A stretch of 64,000 bases of DNA from Sulfitobacter guttiformis (GCF_003610455.1 NZ_RAQK01000001.1:1302001-1366000); one strand, 5' to 3'; counted from the stretch's first letter, positions 15,554-24,072 are shown. Translations and numbers: made by a program. The notes: generated by a model not told the origin, from the sequence alone.

Positions 15554-17176
15554 ATGCCGAAATTATCCAACCTCACCCGCTACAGCACATTTGCGGCAGT
15601 CGTTGCTCTTGCTTTGCTCAGCATGATTGCGCTTTTGATCTGGTCGGTATGGTTCATACTCCCCTTCATGGCATTCTCCGCGCTTTCACTATTGGGCCTG
15701 CACGATGTCCGGCAAAACTCCCATTCAGTGCTGCGCAATTACCCTGTACTGGGGCATATTCGCTTCCTCCTTGAAAGCATCCGCCCTGAAATCCGTCAGT
15801 ATCTGCTTGAAGACGATCATGACGAGGAACCCTTTAGCCGTGATGCCCGCTCGCTCGTTTATCAGCGGGCGAAAGGGCAGGAAGATGCACGCCCATTTGG
15901 CACGAAAAAACGGGTCTACGAAGGCGGCTACAGTTGGGTCACACACTCTGTTCAGCCCAAACATATCGAAAATACAGATTTTCGCATTGATATCGGTGGC
16001 AAGGATTGCACAAAGCCGTACAGCGCCTCCATTTACAATATTTCAGCAATGAGCTTTGGATCGTTGTCTGGGCCAGCCATCAAGGCCCTCAATCTAGGGG
16101 CGAAACTGGGTGGTTTTGCGCATGATACCGGCGAGGGCTCGGTCAGCCGCTATCACAAGGAAGGCGGCGGTGATTTGATTTATCAGGTTGCGTCCGGCTA
16201 TTTCGGTGCGCGGTCCGAAGACGGTAGTTTCGACCCCGAAAAATACGCTGCAACAGCAACCCTTCCCCAAGTCAAAATGATCGAACTAAAGTTATCACAA
16301 GGTGCAAAGCCGGGTCACGGTGGGATGTTGCCAGCAGGTAAAATTACTGCTGAAATCGCTGAGGCGCGCGGCATTCCTATGGGTCAGGACTGCGTCTCGC
16401 CCGCTGCGCATTCTGCTTTTTCCACCCCCATCGAAATGTGCGAATTCATTGGGCAGCTGCGGCACTTGGCAGGAGGCAAGCCTGTGGGCTTCAAATTGTG
16501 CATAGGGCACCAGCGTGAGTTCATGTGCATGGTGAAGGCGATGCTGAAGACAGGCATTTTCCCTGATTTCATAGTAGTCGACGGTGCAGAAGGCGGCACG
16601 GGTGCCGCGCCGCTGGAATTTGCGAACCATGTTGGAATGCCAATGGTCGAAGGCCTGACGTTTGTGCACAATACATTACGCGGCGCTGGCATCCGCGACG
16701 AAATCAAACTTGGCGCGGCGGGCAAGATCGTTTCAGCATTTGATATCGCGCGGGCGCTCGCTTTGGGAGCGGACTGGTGCAACTCTGCCCGCGGCTTTAT
16801 GTTTGCAATCGGGTGTATTCAGGCTCAGGCATGCCACACAAACCATTGCCCTGTCGGCGTTGCGACACAGGATCCCCTGCGCGCCCGTGCATTGGATCCT
16901 GTCCACAAATCTCAGCGGGTGGCACGCTTTCACCACAACACATTGAAGGCGCTGGGTGAGATGACAGGTGCTGCCGGCCTGTCTGATCCGAGCGGCTTTT
17001 TGCCCCATCACCTCATGCAGCGGCAATCGGACCGCTCCATGGTTCAAGGGAATAAGGCGTTCCCCTATCTGCCAAACGGCTTTTTGATTGATGATAACGC
17101 CGCAGACCACGGCGGTTATAAAGACCGCTGGTCGCGGGCTAGCGCGGATTCGTTCAATCCAACCGAGTATGTCTAG
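15554..17176 (+). CDS. Membrane-anchored FMN-binding glutamate synthase-like protein (GltS domain)
   Basis: 540 aa. Two hydrophobic segments at the N-terminus (about 12-50) are followed by a glutamate synthase central/FMN domain. Seen are SAMSFGSLSGPAIKALN, KPGHGGMLPAGKIT, DGAEGGTGAAPLEF and an iron-sulfur cysteine set Cys421, Cys427 and Cys432 in CIQAQACHTNHCPVG. The amidotransferase domain and the large and small GOGAT partner domains are absent. Such stand-alone proteins are widespread, with unproven substrates. Its 3' end overlaps the convergent gene by 23 bases. Upstream lie the candidate operator repeats. Confidence 0.85.
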   Translation: MPKLSNLTRYSTFAAVVALALLSMIALLIWSVWFILPFMAFSALSLLGLHDVRQNSHSVLRNYPVLGHIRFLLESIRPEIRQYLLEDDHDEEPFSRDARSLVYQRAKGQEDARPFGTKKRVYEGGYSWVTHSVQPKHIENTDFRIDIGGKDCTKPYSASIYNISAMSFGSLSGPAIKALNLGAKLGGFAHDTGEGSVSRYHKEGGGDLIYQVASGYFGARSEDGSFDPEKYAATATLPQVKMIELKLSQGAKPGHGGMLPAGKITAEIAEARGIPMGQDCVSPAAHSAFSTPIEMCEFIGQLRHLAGGKPVGFKLCIGHQREFMCMVKAMLKTGIFPDFIVVDGAEGGTGAAPLEFANHVGMPMVEGLTFVHNTLRGAGIRDEIKLGAAGKIVSAFDIARALALGADWCNSARGFMFAIGCIQAQACHTNHCPVGVATQDPLRARALDPVHKSQRVARFHHNTLKALGEMTGAAGLSDPSGFLPHHLMQRQSDRSMVQGNKAFPYLPNGFLIDDNAADHGGYKDRWSRASADSFNPTEYV

Positions 17177-17993
17177 CGCAATCCAGCGCTGCGAACTCAC
17201 GCTCCAATCCGGTAGGTGCGACGCTGACGATACGACCTTTGCGGACGCAGCGCACGACAAGAGTGCCGGCTTGCGGCATCTGTGCATCGCGCTCAGCACC
17301 CGTGATTGAGGTACCATGGATCATGTAGGTTTGCGACGCCACCGGCTCTGACACGTATCCCTGCCACACTGTCAGATCTGTCGGCGAACCAAACACGCCG
17401 CGCGATAGCAGCCGGACATGTAAGCTCTCCGCTTCCGGCGCGCCGCTGAGAATCCAAACATCGCTTCCGAAACCATCTTTGGGAGGGTCTGCCGCCTTAA
17501 CTACGGTGCCGCCCAAAGTCTTAGAAGTTGCGTCAACGACGCCTGTGAGTTGGCCATAGCCGCCACTCTCGACGCGCCGGAGATTAGTGGTGATCACTTT
17601 CACGTCGCTCCACAACCCGCTCACGGCGATCCATTGACCAGCTTCAACTTCCATTTCATTGGGCACCTGAACAAAGCTGCCCATGACGACCGCACCATTG
17701 ACGTCAGCCGATCTTATCGGGCCGACCACGGCAAATATCTCGGAAATGCGCTGTGCGACCAACCGTCCGTTCGTGACAGCCACAACAACGGCCAGCGTAT
17801 CCCCCTTCGCGACGGCCAACCCTGTCCCAAGTAAGCTTATCAAAGGCAATTCATCAGGCACGTCAATTTCGCGCCCCGCCACTACAAGTGGCACAACGCT
17901 TTCGACGGAACCGAAAATGCCGAGACGTGCCAAATCATCCGCAAAAGTAGAAGTCGCGGTAATCGCAAGCAACAGTGTAAGCCAAAGGCGCAT
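17154..17993 (-). CDS. Secreted protein of unknown function (DUF5666-like beta-rich repeats)
   Basis: About 279 aa from the ATG at 17993. A clean signal peptide (MRLWLTLLLAITATSTFA) is followed by a mature protein rich in Val, Gly and Thr. It has short beta-strand modules such as VVAVTNGRLVAQRI, GQWIAVSGLWSD and GYGQLTGVVDA, reminiscent of DUF5666-type repeats, but I cannot assign a family firmly. An in-frame ATG at 18092 would give a charged 33-residue N-terminus that would spoil the signal peptide. It lies downstream of gabT on the same strand, separated by a hairpin, and its last 23 bases overlap the convergent glutamate-synthase-like gene. Confidence 0.7.
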   Translation of the reverse strand: MRLWLTLLLAITATSTFADDLARLGIFGSVESVVPLVVAGREIDVPDELPLISLLGTGLAVAKGDTLAVVVAVTNGRLVAQRISEIFAVVGPIRSADVNGAVVMGSFVQVPNEMEVEAGQWIAVSGLWSDVKVITTNLRRVESGGYGQLTGVVDATSKTLGGTVVKAADPPKDGFGSDVWILSGAPEAESLHVRLLSRGVFGSPTDLTVWQGYVSEPVASQTYMIHGTSITGAERDAQMPQAGTLVVRCVRKGRIVSVAPTGLEREFAALDCARHTRLD

Positions 17994-18046
17994 CGGAATA
18001 CTCCCTGCCTGTGGATATCGCCAGAAAGCTTCAGCCCACAACGACA

Positions 18047-18076
18047 AAACGCGCAAAGAACAATCTCTGCGCGTTT
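18047..18076 (-). terminator. Probable rho-independent terminator after gabT
   Basis: AAACGCGCA (18047-18055) pairs with TGCGCGTTT (18068-18076) around a 12-base loop. On the minus strand the stem ends in TTTT. It is 29 bases past the gabT stop codon. The short T-run makes it a modest terminator. Confidence 0.5.
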
Positions 18077-18104
18077 CATTCTTTAGCATCAAAATGGAAG
18101 CTGC

Positions 18105-19487
18105 TTAACTAGCATCCTCTGCAATAGCAGCAGAAAGTGCAGCCTCGAAAATTGCCAAACCTTCGTCAACGATTTCTTCGGAAGCTGTCAATGGTACCAT
18201 CACCCTTACCGCGTTACCGTGCATCCCACAGCTCAGCAGGAGCAGGCCACGCTCAAGCGCATGTGCAATGACGCGCTTCGTCAACGCAGCGTCCGCTGTG
18301 GCACTTGTAAAATCTGTCACAAACTCCACAGCCACCATCGCTCCGAGTCCGCGAATATCCCACATGCGGAACGGGGCCGCGCGGGCACCAATCTCGGCAA
18401 AACGTGCCTTGAGCTTGTCACCCATTGCAATGGATTTTGCCAGCAGGCCCTCGTCCTCAATCGCGGTGATTGCAGCCAATGCTGCAGCACAGGCGACGGG
18501 ATTACCACCATAGGTACCACCCAGACCGCCAGGGATCATTGCATCCATTACGTCGGCGCGGCCAATCACACCGGCGAGAGGGTAACCGCCAGCCATTGAT
18601 TTCGCTACAGTGATCAGGTCAGGCACAACTCCGGAATGTTCGATTGCAAACCATTTGCCGGTCCGGCCAAATCCCGCCTGCACTTCGTCCGCGATCAGCA
18701 TGATGCCGTGCTGGTCACAAATTTCGCGCAGTGCAATCATCATCTCGAACGGTACGGGAGTATAGCCGCCTTCGCCCAGAACAGGCTCGATGATGATACA
18801 TGCAATCCGCTCGGGCTGCGCATCGGTCAGGAAAAGATTTTTCAATCCTGTCAGCGCATCCTCAACGGTGATGCCGTCACGCACGTTCGGGAACGGTGCG
18901 CGGAAAATATCAGAAGGGAAAGGGCCCACATCTTTTTTATATGGGCTGATTTTGCCGGTCATGCCGAGCGTCAGCAGCGTGCGGCCGTGGTATCCACCGG
19001 TAAAAGCAATCACACCGGGACGGCCTGTTGCAGCACGGGCAATTTTCACGGCATTTTCGACAGCTTCTGCACCTGTGGTTACCAAAAGCGTCTTTTTCGG
19101 TTCATCACCAGGTGCAAGTTCATTCAGCTTTTCCGCCAGCTCGATATAAGGGGCATAGGGGACGACCTGAAACGACGTATGTGTAAACTGGTCTTCTTGC
19201 GCCTTTGCCGCAGCAATCACGCCAGGGTGCCGGTGACCTGTGTTCAACACACCGATACCCCCGACAAAATCGATATAGCGCTTTCCATCAACATCCCAAA
19301 GCTCCGCATTCTCGGCGTAGGAGGCATAGACAGACGTTGCGGAGGCAACCCCGCGCGGAACGGCCGCTTCGCGGCGTGCAACGAGGTCGGCGTTTGTATA
19401 AACAACCGGCGCTGCAGGCTCGACAATCGAGATTTGCGGCAACTTTTTTGCGGATTTGCGGGATACGCCTTTTGCAGTGCTGGCCAT
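18105..19487 (-). CDS. gabT: 4-aminobutyrate--2-oxoglutarate aminotransferase
   Basis: 460 aa class III PLP aminotransferase. The fold landmarks are TTGAEAVENAVKIARAATGR, the Asp267 of IADEVQAGFGRTG and the PLP-binding Lys296 in TVAKSMAGGYPL. The ending GTYGGNPVACAAA is typical of GabT. It converts GABA to succinic semialdehyde; gabD, the next enzyme, lies elsewhere in the window at 46741. The N-terminus has an extra basic stretch of about 25 residues compared with E. coli GabT (426 aa), so the true start could be further in. A divergent XRE-cupin regulator lies 197 bases away and probably controls it. Confidence 0.9.
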   Translation of the reverse strand: MASTAKGVSRKSAKKLPQISIVEPAAPVVYTNADLVARREAAVPRGVASATSVYASYAENAELWDVDGKRYIDFVGGIGVLNTGHRHPGVIAAAKAQEDQFTHTSFQVVPYAPYIELAEKLNELAPGDEPKKTLLVTTGAEAVENAVKIARAATGRPGVIAFTGGYHGRTLLTLGMTGKISPYKKDVGPFPSDIFRAPFPNVRDGITVEDALTGLKNLFLTDAQPERIACIIIEPVLGEGGYTPVPFEMMIALREICDQHGIMLIADEVQAGFGRTGKWFAIEHSGVVPDLITVAKSMAGGYPLAGVIGRADVMDAMIPGGLGGTYGGNPVACAAALAAITAIEDEGLLAKSIAMGDKLKARFAEIGARAAPFRMWDIRGLGAMVAVEFVTDFTSATADAALTKRVIAHALERGLLLLSCGMHGNAVRVMVPLTASEEIVDEGLAIFEAALSAAIAEDAS

Positions 19488-19684
19488 TACATGTTCCTCG
19501 AATAAGAGATAGGGGTAACGCAGCTTACCCCGCGTTTAAAAAAGCTTTCATCCTGTTTAATTTAATTGTCAATCTGGATAATCGAGACACTTGTTTTTTT
19601 CAGGTTTGAGTGGTCAATTCGGCAAAACGTCGCTGGTTTACCCCGAAGGCTTTTCCAGAAAACCACACACAGGAAACATTCGCT

Positions 19685-20236
19685 TTGGATATCGGACAAC
19701 GACTCAAACAGATTCGGACTGAGCGCGGCCTGTCACAGCGTGAACTGGCAACACGCGCCGGCCTCACAAACGGAACGATCTCACTGATAGAAACGGACAA
19801 AACATCGCCATCGGTCGCCTCTCTAAAAAGCCTGCTGGATGCTATTCCGATCTCGATGGCCGAATTTTTCGGCTCGATCGAGGAACAGGATGCTGCGAAG
19901 ATATTTTACCGTGCAAACGACTTCAGACACGTCTCACCAGAGGGCCCGGGACAAGTATCACTGCGGCAACTGGGCAATGCACGTGAGCACACGCTTCAGG
20001 TCCTGCATGAAACTTACCCTCCCGGCGCGGACACAGGGCCTGAATTTTTGAGCCATGAAGGGGAAGAAGCCGGAATTATCACGCGGGGGCAAATCGAATT
20101 AACGGTCGGCGATGCTGTTGAGGTACTCAACCTCGGAGATGGCTACCTCTTTGACAGTCGCCTTCCCCACAGGTTTCGCAACATTGCCGCCGATCCTTGC
20201 GAGATCGTAAGTGCACTAACACCACCGGTTTTTTAA
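19685..20236 (+). CDS. XRE-family regulator with C-terminal cupin domain (PuuR-like)
   Basis: About 183 aa from a TTG start. An N-terminal helix-turn-helix (IGQRLKQIRTERGLSQRELA, then GLTNGTISLIE) is joined to a cupin sensor (HEGEEAGIITRGQIEL, YLFDSRLPHRFRN). The TTG at 19685 was chosen because AGGAAAC lies upstream at suitable distance and because PuuR-type proteins start right at the HTH. A GTG at 19610 would add 25 residues without a clear ribosome site. PuuR-type regulators repress putrescine/GABA catabolism, and this one is divergent from gabT. Regulation of gabT is inference from position. Confidence 0.82.
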   Translation: MDIGQRLKQIRTERGLSQRELATRAGLTNGTISLIETDKTSPSVASLKSLLDAIPISMAEFFGSIEEQDAAKIFYRANDFRHVSPEGPGQVSLRQLGNAREHTLQVLHETYPPGADTGPEFLSHEGEEAGIITRGQIELTVGDAVEVLNLGDGYLFDSRLPHRFRNIAADPCEIVSALTPPVF

Positions 20237-20253
20237 CGCACACAGATAGCAAA

Positions 20254-20287
20254 GAAAAAGGCCCCACCAAATCGGGGGGCCTTTTTC
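20254..20287. terminator. Bidirectional rho-independent terminator
   Basis: AAAAAGGCCCC, loop, then GGGGCC followed by TTTTT. It serves the regulator gene on the plus strand and the 53-aa membrane protein gene ending at 20312 on the minus strand. Confidence 0.85.
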
Positions 20288-20311
20288 AAATTGGATCTGC
20301 AGCTTAAATCC

Positions 20312-20473
20312 CTAATCGCGTGCGTTGCGACCGCGGCGGTCAGTACGTTCACGATGCTCATAATTCCTATCGTAACCGTCTCCGTCCGTACCGCGCTTGC
20401 CAGTCATTGTGAGTACAATAATGGCAACCATCATAAGGATCATGAGGCCGCCGAATAACATCTCGATCGTCAT
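20312..20473 (-). CDS. 53-aa single-pass membrane protein, predicted general stress response member
   Basis: The start ATG at 20473 has a strong AAGGAG site 7 bases upstream. The protein begins MTIEMLFGGLMILMMVAIIV, a single membrane helix, and ends in a hydrophilic tail of about 30 residues rich in Arg, Asp, Gly and Asn. I do not recognise a named family. Thirty-three bases upstream of the ATG is a complete GGAAC-N16-CGTT promoter, the class read by the EcfG sigma factor encoded 1.9 kb away. Together, the ribosome site, promoter and downstream terminator make this a well-supported gene in spite of its size. Confidence 0.75.
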   Translation of the reverse strand: MTIEMLFGGLMILMMVAIIVLTMTGKRGTDGDGYDRNYEHRERTDRRGRNARD

Positions 20474-20506
20474 CGTCGTCTCCTTTTCCTAGGCGTTCAT
20501 GAAGAC

Positions 20507-20531
20507 AACGAACCCGACTTAGATAGGTTCC
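20507..20531 (-). promoter_or_regulatory. EcfG-type promoter for the 53-aa membrane protein gene
   Basis: On the minus strand GGAAC (20531-20527) is followed after 16 bases by CGTT (20510-20507). This matches the alphaproteobacterial general stress response consensus, GGAAC-N16/17-CGTT. Confidence 0.7.
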
Positions 20532-20599
20532 GTCATTTTTTAAAAACTCTCCACGCCCTGCAGACAGGGTAATTTTGCAACAACACGGCAGTTCCCACT

Positions 20600-22321
20600 T
20601 CAGTAGTCGTAGGTTGCCTTGTCCATTTGGGGAACAGGGAAATCGAGGGTCAAAATATAGTCACCACCTTCATCGACAATCTCCAGCGCCCCGTTCAACT
20701 GACGGGAGAAGGCCTGGATCAGGCGCGAGCCGAGACCTGTGCCTTCTTCATGTGCGTTTCCGCCGGCTGTGTTCATAATCCGCAAAACTGCGCGTTCTTC
20801 TCCAACATGCTTGAGGCTAATGTGAATCTTAGCTTTGCTGCCTCGACCGCTTGCCACGTATTTCAGGGCGTTGGTTACCGCTTCAGAAGTTAATAATGAA
20901 AGCGGCGCGGCATCATCCGCACCGATCAATATGCTGTCATAGTCTTCCGTTACTTTGATCCCTGAATTGCGCTCCATCCCGATGTCCAGGCTCCGCGCAA
21001 CAATTTCGCGCAGCAGCATACCCGCGTCTACGCGCGTCATCTCGTTATCCTGATAGAGGCTCTGATGCACAGTCGCGAGGCTAAGGATACGGTCCTGCAG
21101 CCGTTGCAAAACCCGCTTGTTCGCTTCGGTCGGGGCCTGTCGGATCTGCATATTCATGATCGACGAGATAAGCTGTAGGTTATTTTTGACGCGGTGGTGC
21201 ACCTCCTTAAGCAGCATGTTTTTTTCGCGCAGGCTATCTTCGAGCCGCGCTTCATCCTGCAAAATAGATTGAGCCATGCCCAAAAACGATTGCTCCATCG
21301 CGACAATCTCGTTCGGGACGCCGTCATTGAAGGGCTTCCGCGGCAATGTCCGGTTCAACGCAAAATGCCGCATCTGACGTCCAAGCTTGCGTATATGTGC
21401 GATGGCGAGACGGTTGAGCGCCCAGAACGCAACAACCAAGCTGGCGATCCACATCACGATAGGCAAGAATGACGAAAGGCGGCTGGAAAAATCCGTCTCC
21501 AGAAGGGCTGTATCCTTTGGCCAGACGCTCATGGCGAACACAGCGCCCTCAACCAGCGGTATAACGGCGTAAACCCGCTCTAAACCGTCTGCATTACGGG
21601 ATGTAAATACTTGCCGCGTTGGCCCGGTGAGCTGTTCGAGCGGGTAGCTCGCTGGCAGTTCGGTTTGCGCACGGTCCCGGTCCAGTTCGGAAGAAATTAT
21701 CAATCCATCCGTGTTGAATGTAACCAACGAAAGTGGTGCGCGTATGGGATCCTCAAGCTCTACGGCCTCCAATGTCTCTCTCGCCATAGAGATGAAGAAA
21801 AAGCCGATCGTCTCGTCTTCTTCAAAAACGGGTACCGTTACAATGACAGCTTCGGCATGGGATACGCGTCCGCTCGCGCTGCCTGTAACGGTCCGCTGGG
21901 TGAGCGTCTTGGGATTTTTAACAATCGGTGAGTCCCTCAAGTCATACGCTTGGTAGGTGGACGAGCACTGCATCATGCCACTCGTATCGACGAACCCGAC
22001 CACGAGGTATTTACTCACCTCGTCCTTATAACTTTTTAGAAAGTCCGAGCAACGCGCCGGGTTATTCCGGACTAGCTTTACAACCGAGGTCAAAGCGCGG
22101 CTTGCACCTAACGCCTCTTGCAACAAAGACCGCTCTGTTGCGGCAGCCTGCTCGGTCACAGCAATCAGAGACAGCTCCGCCGTGCGCTGGCTTTGCTCGG
22201 CGATCTGTTGGTTCTGCACAAAGGCGATTATACCAATAGGCAGCAACGCCAGCGACAAAAACAGTATGACCCGAAAGGCAAGACTGCCAAAGAGGCTGTT
22301 ACGTAAAAAGCCGGATGTCAT
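20600..22321 (-). CDS. Sensor histidine kinase, HisKA_2/HWE type, of the general stress response
   Basis: 573 aa. A membrane helix at about 17-35 and another at about 285-303 bracket a periplasmic sensor region of about 250 residues, probably a Cache-like domain. HAMP-like linker residues follow. The dimerisation motif is LKEVHHRVKNNLQL, with His376, the one before Arg, as the likely phosphorylation site. An ATPase domain with SEAVTNALKY and GTGLGSRLI completes it. It lies 3 bases after the ecfG stop and is therefore in the nepR-ecfG operon. Kinases of this type phosphorylate PhyR. The stress it senses cannot be read from sequence. Confidence 0.88.
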   Translation of the reverse strand: MTSGFLRNSLFGSLAFRVILFLSLALLPIGIIAFVQNQQIAEQSQRTAELSLIAVTEQAAATERSLLQEALGASRALTSVVKLVRNNPARCSDFLKSYKDEVSKYLVVGFVDTSGMMQCSSTYQAYDLRDSPIVKNPKTLTQRTVTGSASGRVSHAEAVIVTVPVFEEDETIGFFFISMARETLEAVELEDPIRAPLSLVTFNTDGLIISSELDRDRAQTELPASYPLEQLTGPTRQVFTSRNADGLERVYAVIPLVEGAVFAMSVWPKDTALLETDFSSRLSSFLPIVMWIASLVVAFWALNRLAIAHIRKLGRQMRHFALNRTLPRKPFNDGVPNEIVAMEQSFLGMAQSILQDEARLEDSLREKNMLLKEVHHRVKNNLQLISSIMNMQIRQAPTEANKRVLQRLQDRILSLATVHQSLYQDNEMTRVDAGMLLREIVARSLDIGMERNSGIKVTEDYDSILIGADDAAPLSLLTSEAVTNALKYVASGRGSKAKIHISLKHVGEERAVLRIMNTAGGNAHEEGTGLGSRLIQAFSRQLNGALEIVDEGGDYILTLDFPVPQMDKATYDY

Positions 22322-22324
22322 GGG

Positions 22325-22882
22325 TTAGAAACTTGCTACTTTCGACGCCGAGAGGACGGACATCGTTGCATCGTCTGTCATCTCCATCGCCTCATCCTCG
22401 TTCAGTCCCATCAGCTCCGCCAGTTGGGTGCGCGCACGATTGACACGGCTTTTGATCGTTCCTACCGCAACGCCGCACATGTCCGCCGCCTCTTCATACG
22501 AGAAACCGGAAGCGCCCACGAGCAACAGAGCCTCTCGCTGCTCGACTTTCAGCTTGCCCAACGCAACGCGAAAATCGTTCATCTGAAGATGTCCGTCGTG
22601 AGCCGGTTTTTCTGCAAGGCTCTCTGTGAAAATGCCGTCGACATCGGCCACTTCGCGCTTTGCTTTGCGACGCGACGAATAGTAGGTATTGCGCAAAATA
22701 GTGAACAACCACGCGCGCATGTTCGTGCCCACCTGGAATTTTTCGATGTTCGTCCACGCCTTCACAAGCGTGTCTTGCACCATATCGTCCGCAACAGAGC
22801 CGTTGCGGGTCAGCGAAATGGCAAACGCACGCATTGCGGGCAGATGCTCTACCAACTCATCGCGCGGGTCAGACGCGCTCAT
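22325..22882 (-). CDS. ecfG: ECF sigma factor of the general stress response
   Basis: 185 aa. Region 2 carries the core DMVQDTLVKAWTNI and MRAWLFTILRNTYYSSRR. Region 4 shows LKVEQREALLLVGASGFSYEEAADMCGVAVGTIKSRVNRAR (quoted here only as the region around residues 112-152). The composition and its linkage to nepR and phyR identify the EcfG class. It directs RNA polymerase to GGAAC-N16/17-GTT promoters, four of which are visible nearby. The start ATG overlaps the nepR stop (ATGA), so the sigma factor and its anti-sigma factor are co-translated. Confidence 0.93.
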   Translation of the reverse strand: MSASDPRDELVEHLPAMRAFAISLTRNGSVADDMVQDTLVKAWTNIEKFQVGTNMRAWLFTILRNTYYSSRRKAKREVADVDGIFTESLAEKPAHDGHLQMNDFRVALGKLKVEQREALLLVGASGFSYEEAADMCGVAVGTIKSRVNRARTQLAELMGLNEDEAMEMTDDATMSVLSASKVASF

Positions 22883-23037
22883 CGCGTGCTGTCCTGTTCA
22901 CTGTCTTGTTGCTTCAACTGTTCGAGAAGTGATTTAAATCGATCCGGCACACCCTCATCCATAGCCTCTTCATAGACGCGGCGGAGATTTTCCTCGATAA
23001 TCCCTTCGCGTGATTTTTTATCTTGATGACGTGTCAT
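22879..23037 (-). CDS. nepR: NepR anti-sigma factor
   Basis: 52 aa from the ATG at 23037. The core IIEENLRRVYEEAMDEGVPD followed by RFKSLLEQL is the NepR helix-loop-helix. NepR holds EcfG inactive until phosphorylated PhyR takes it away. The short acidic C-terminus overlaps the ecfG start by 4 bases. An upstream ATG at 23070 would add 11 residues rich in Cys and Phe and is unlikely. Its own promoter is the minus-strand GGAAC-N17-GTT at 23112-23088, so the anti-sigma and sigma operon is probably autoregulated. Confidence 0.92.
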   Translation of the reverse strand: MTRHQDKKSREGIIEENLRRVYEEAMDEGVPDRFKSLLEQLKQQDSEQDSTR

Positions 23038-23080
23038 GCACCCTCGACCACAAAATTTTCCAAAAAACATGTCCCTTACC

Positions 23081-23105
23081 GGAACCTAACACCACCATGC
23101 GCGTT
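23081..23105 (+). promoter_or_regulatory. EcfG-type promoter for phyR
   Basis: GGAAC at 23081-23085 and CGTT at 23102-23105 with a 16-base spacer, 37 bases before the phyR ATG. It matches the alphaproteobacterial EcfG consensus and overlaps the opposing nepR promoter almost entirely. Confidence 0.8.
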
Positions 23106-23112
23106 TGGTTCC
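23088..23112 (-). promoter_or_regulatory. EcfG-type promoter for nepR-ecfG-kinase operon
   Basis: On the minus strand GGAAC (23112-23108) is followed by 17 bases and GTT (23090-23088), about 50 bases before the nepR ATG. It shares 18 bases with the phyR promoter on the other strand. Confidence 0.75.
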
Positions 23113-23142
23113 GAGAATATAAAGAAAAAAGGATCAACTCGG

Positions 23143-23952
23143 ATGAGTGATGCAGCCACAACCCAAAGCATGAGCGACCAGCTCGGAACTGTACTTCCGT
23201 ATTTGCGCCGATATGCGCGGGCTCTGACCGGAAGCCAGAATAGTGGTGATGCCTTTGCGGCAGCCTCTCTCGAGGCTATCCTCGCAGATCGCTCGGTGCT
23301 GGATGGCACGGACGTCAAGACCGGCCTCTTTCGCGTGCTCTACGGAATTTGGGCAAGTGCGGGCGCCCCTGTCGAAGAGGGCGAATCCGGTGCGCGCGCC
23401 AAGGCGCAGAAGCATTTGGCGAAATTGACCAACAACAGCCGCGAGGCTCTTTTGCTCTATACCATAGAAGGATTTTCTTACGGTAATATCGGCACCATCA
23501 TTGGCGTAGACGCCAGTGAGGCAGAAACGCTTGTCGACATTGCACGGCGCGAGATGGCCGATAGTGCGGCAGGGTCTGTGATGATCATCGAGGACGAGGC
23601 GATTATCGCCATGGATATCGAGACAATCGTTGCTGACATGGGGCACCGCGTTACCGGAATTGCACGCACACGCGACGAGGCTGTCAAACTTGGCCGCGCT
23701 GACCCGCCGGACCTGATCCTTGCGGATATTCAGTTGGCAGACAACTCTTCGGGTATTGATGCGGTAAACGATCTGCTGACTGAATTGGGTCAGCGCCCTG
23801 TGATCTTTATCACCGCATTCCCCGAACGCCTTCTGACCGGAGATAAGCCCGAACCTGCGTTCCTGATCTCAAAGCCCTATACCGAAGATCAGGTAATCTC
23901 GGCAGTCAGTCAGGCAATGTTCTTCTCCTCCACCGAGACATTACACAGCTGA
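23143..23952 (+). CDS. phyR: PhyR response regulator (sigma-like domain plus receiver)
   Basis: 269 aa. Residues 1-140 form an inactive ECF-sigma-like domain that mimics EcfG and binds NepR (LTNNSREALLLYTIEGFSYG). Residues 144-262 form a receiver with the acidic pair Glu150-Asp151, phosphorylation site Asp195 in ILADIQLAD and Lys244 in ISKPY. When phosphorylated it sequesters NepR and frees EcfG. The start at 23143 was chosen because longer in-frame options would run into the promoter. It is transcribed divergently from nepR and ends in a terminator hairpin. Confidence 0.93.
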   Translation: MSDAATTQSMSDQLGTVLPYLRRYARALTGSQNSGDAFAAASLEAILADRSVLDGTDVKTGLFRVLYGIWASAGAPVEEGESGARAKAQKHLAKLTNNSREALLLYTIEGFSYGNIGTIIGVDASEAETLVDIARREMADSAAGSVMIIEDEAIIAMDIETIVADMGHRVTGIARTRDEAVKLGRADPPDLILADIQLADNSSGIDAVNDLLTELGQRPVIFITAFPERLLTGDKPEPAFLISKPYTEDQVISAVSQAMFFSSTETLHS

Positions 23953-23976
23953 TAAGCGCCAATTTGAACTGCCTCA

Positions 23977-24005
23977 GCGCCCTGCCGGAAATGGTGGGGC
24001 GTTTT
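23977..24005 (+). terminator. Rho-independent terminator after phyR
   Basis: GCGCCCTGCC, loop GGAAAT, GGTGGGGC followed by GTTTT. It sits 25 bases past the phyR stop and directly ahead of the next EcfG-type promoter. Confidence 0.65.
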
Positions 24006-24009
24006 GCTT

Positions 24010-24034
24010 GGAACAATGCAGCACTTCAGGAGTT
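24010..24034 (+). promoter_or_regulatory. EcfG-type promoter for the DUF883-like/YqjE-like pair
   Basis: GGAAC at 24010-24014, a 17-base spacer and GTT at 24032-24034, 38 bases before the ATG at 24073. The pattern fits the EcfG consensus, though the base before GTT is A, not C. Confidence 0.6.
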
Positions 24035-24072
24035 TGTCCTGTGAAAACACAAACAGCTTCAGGAGACAGATC

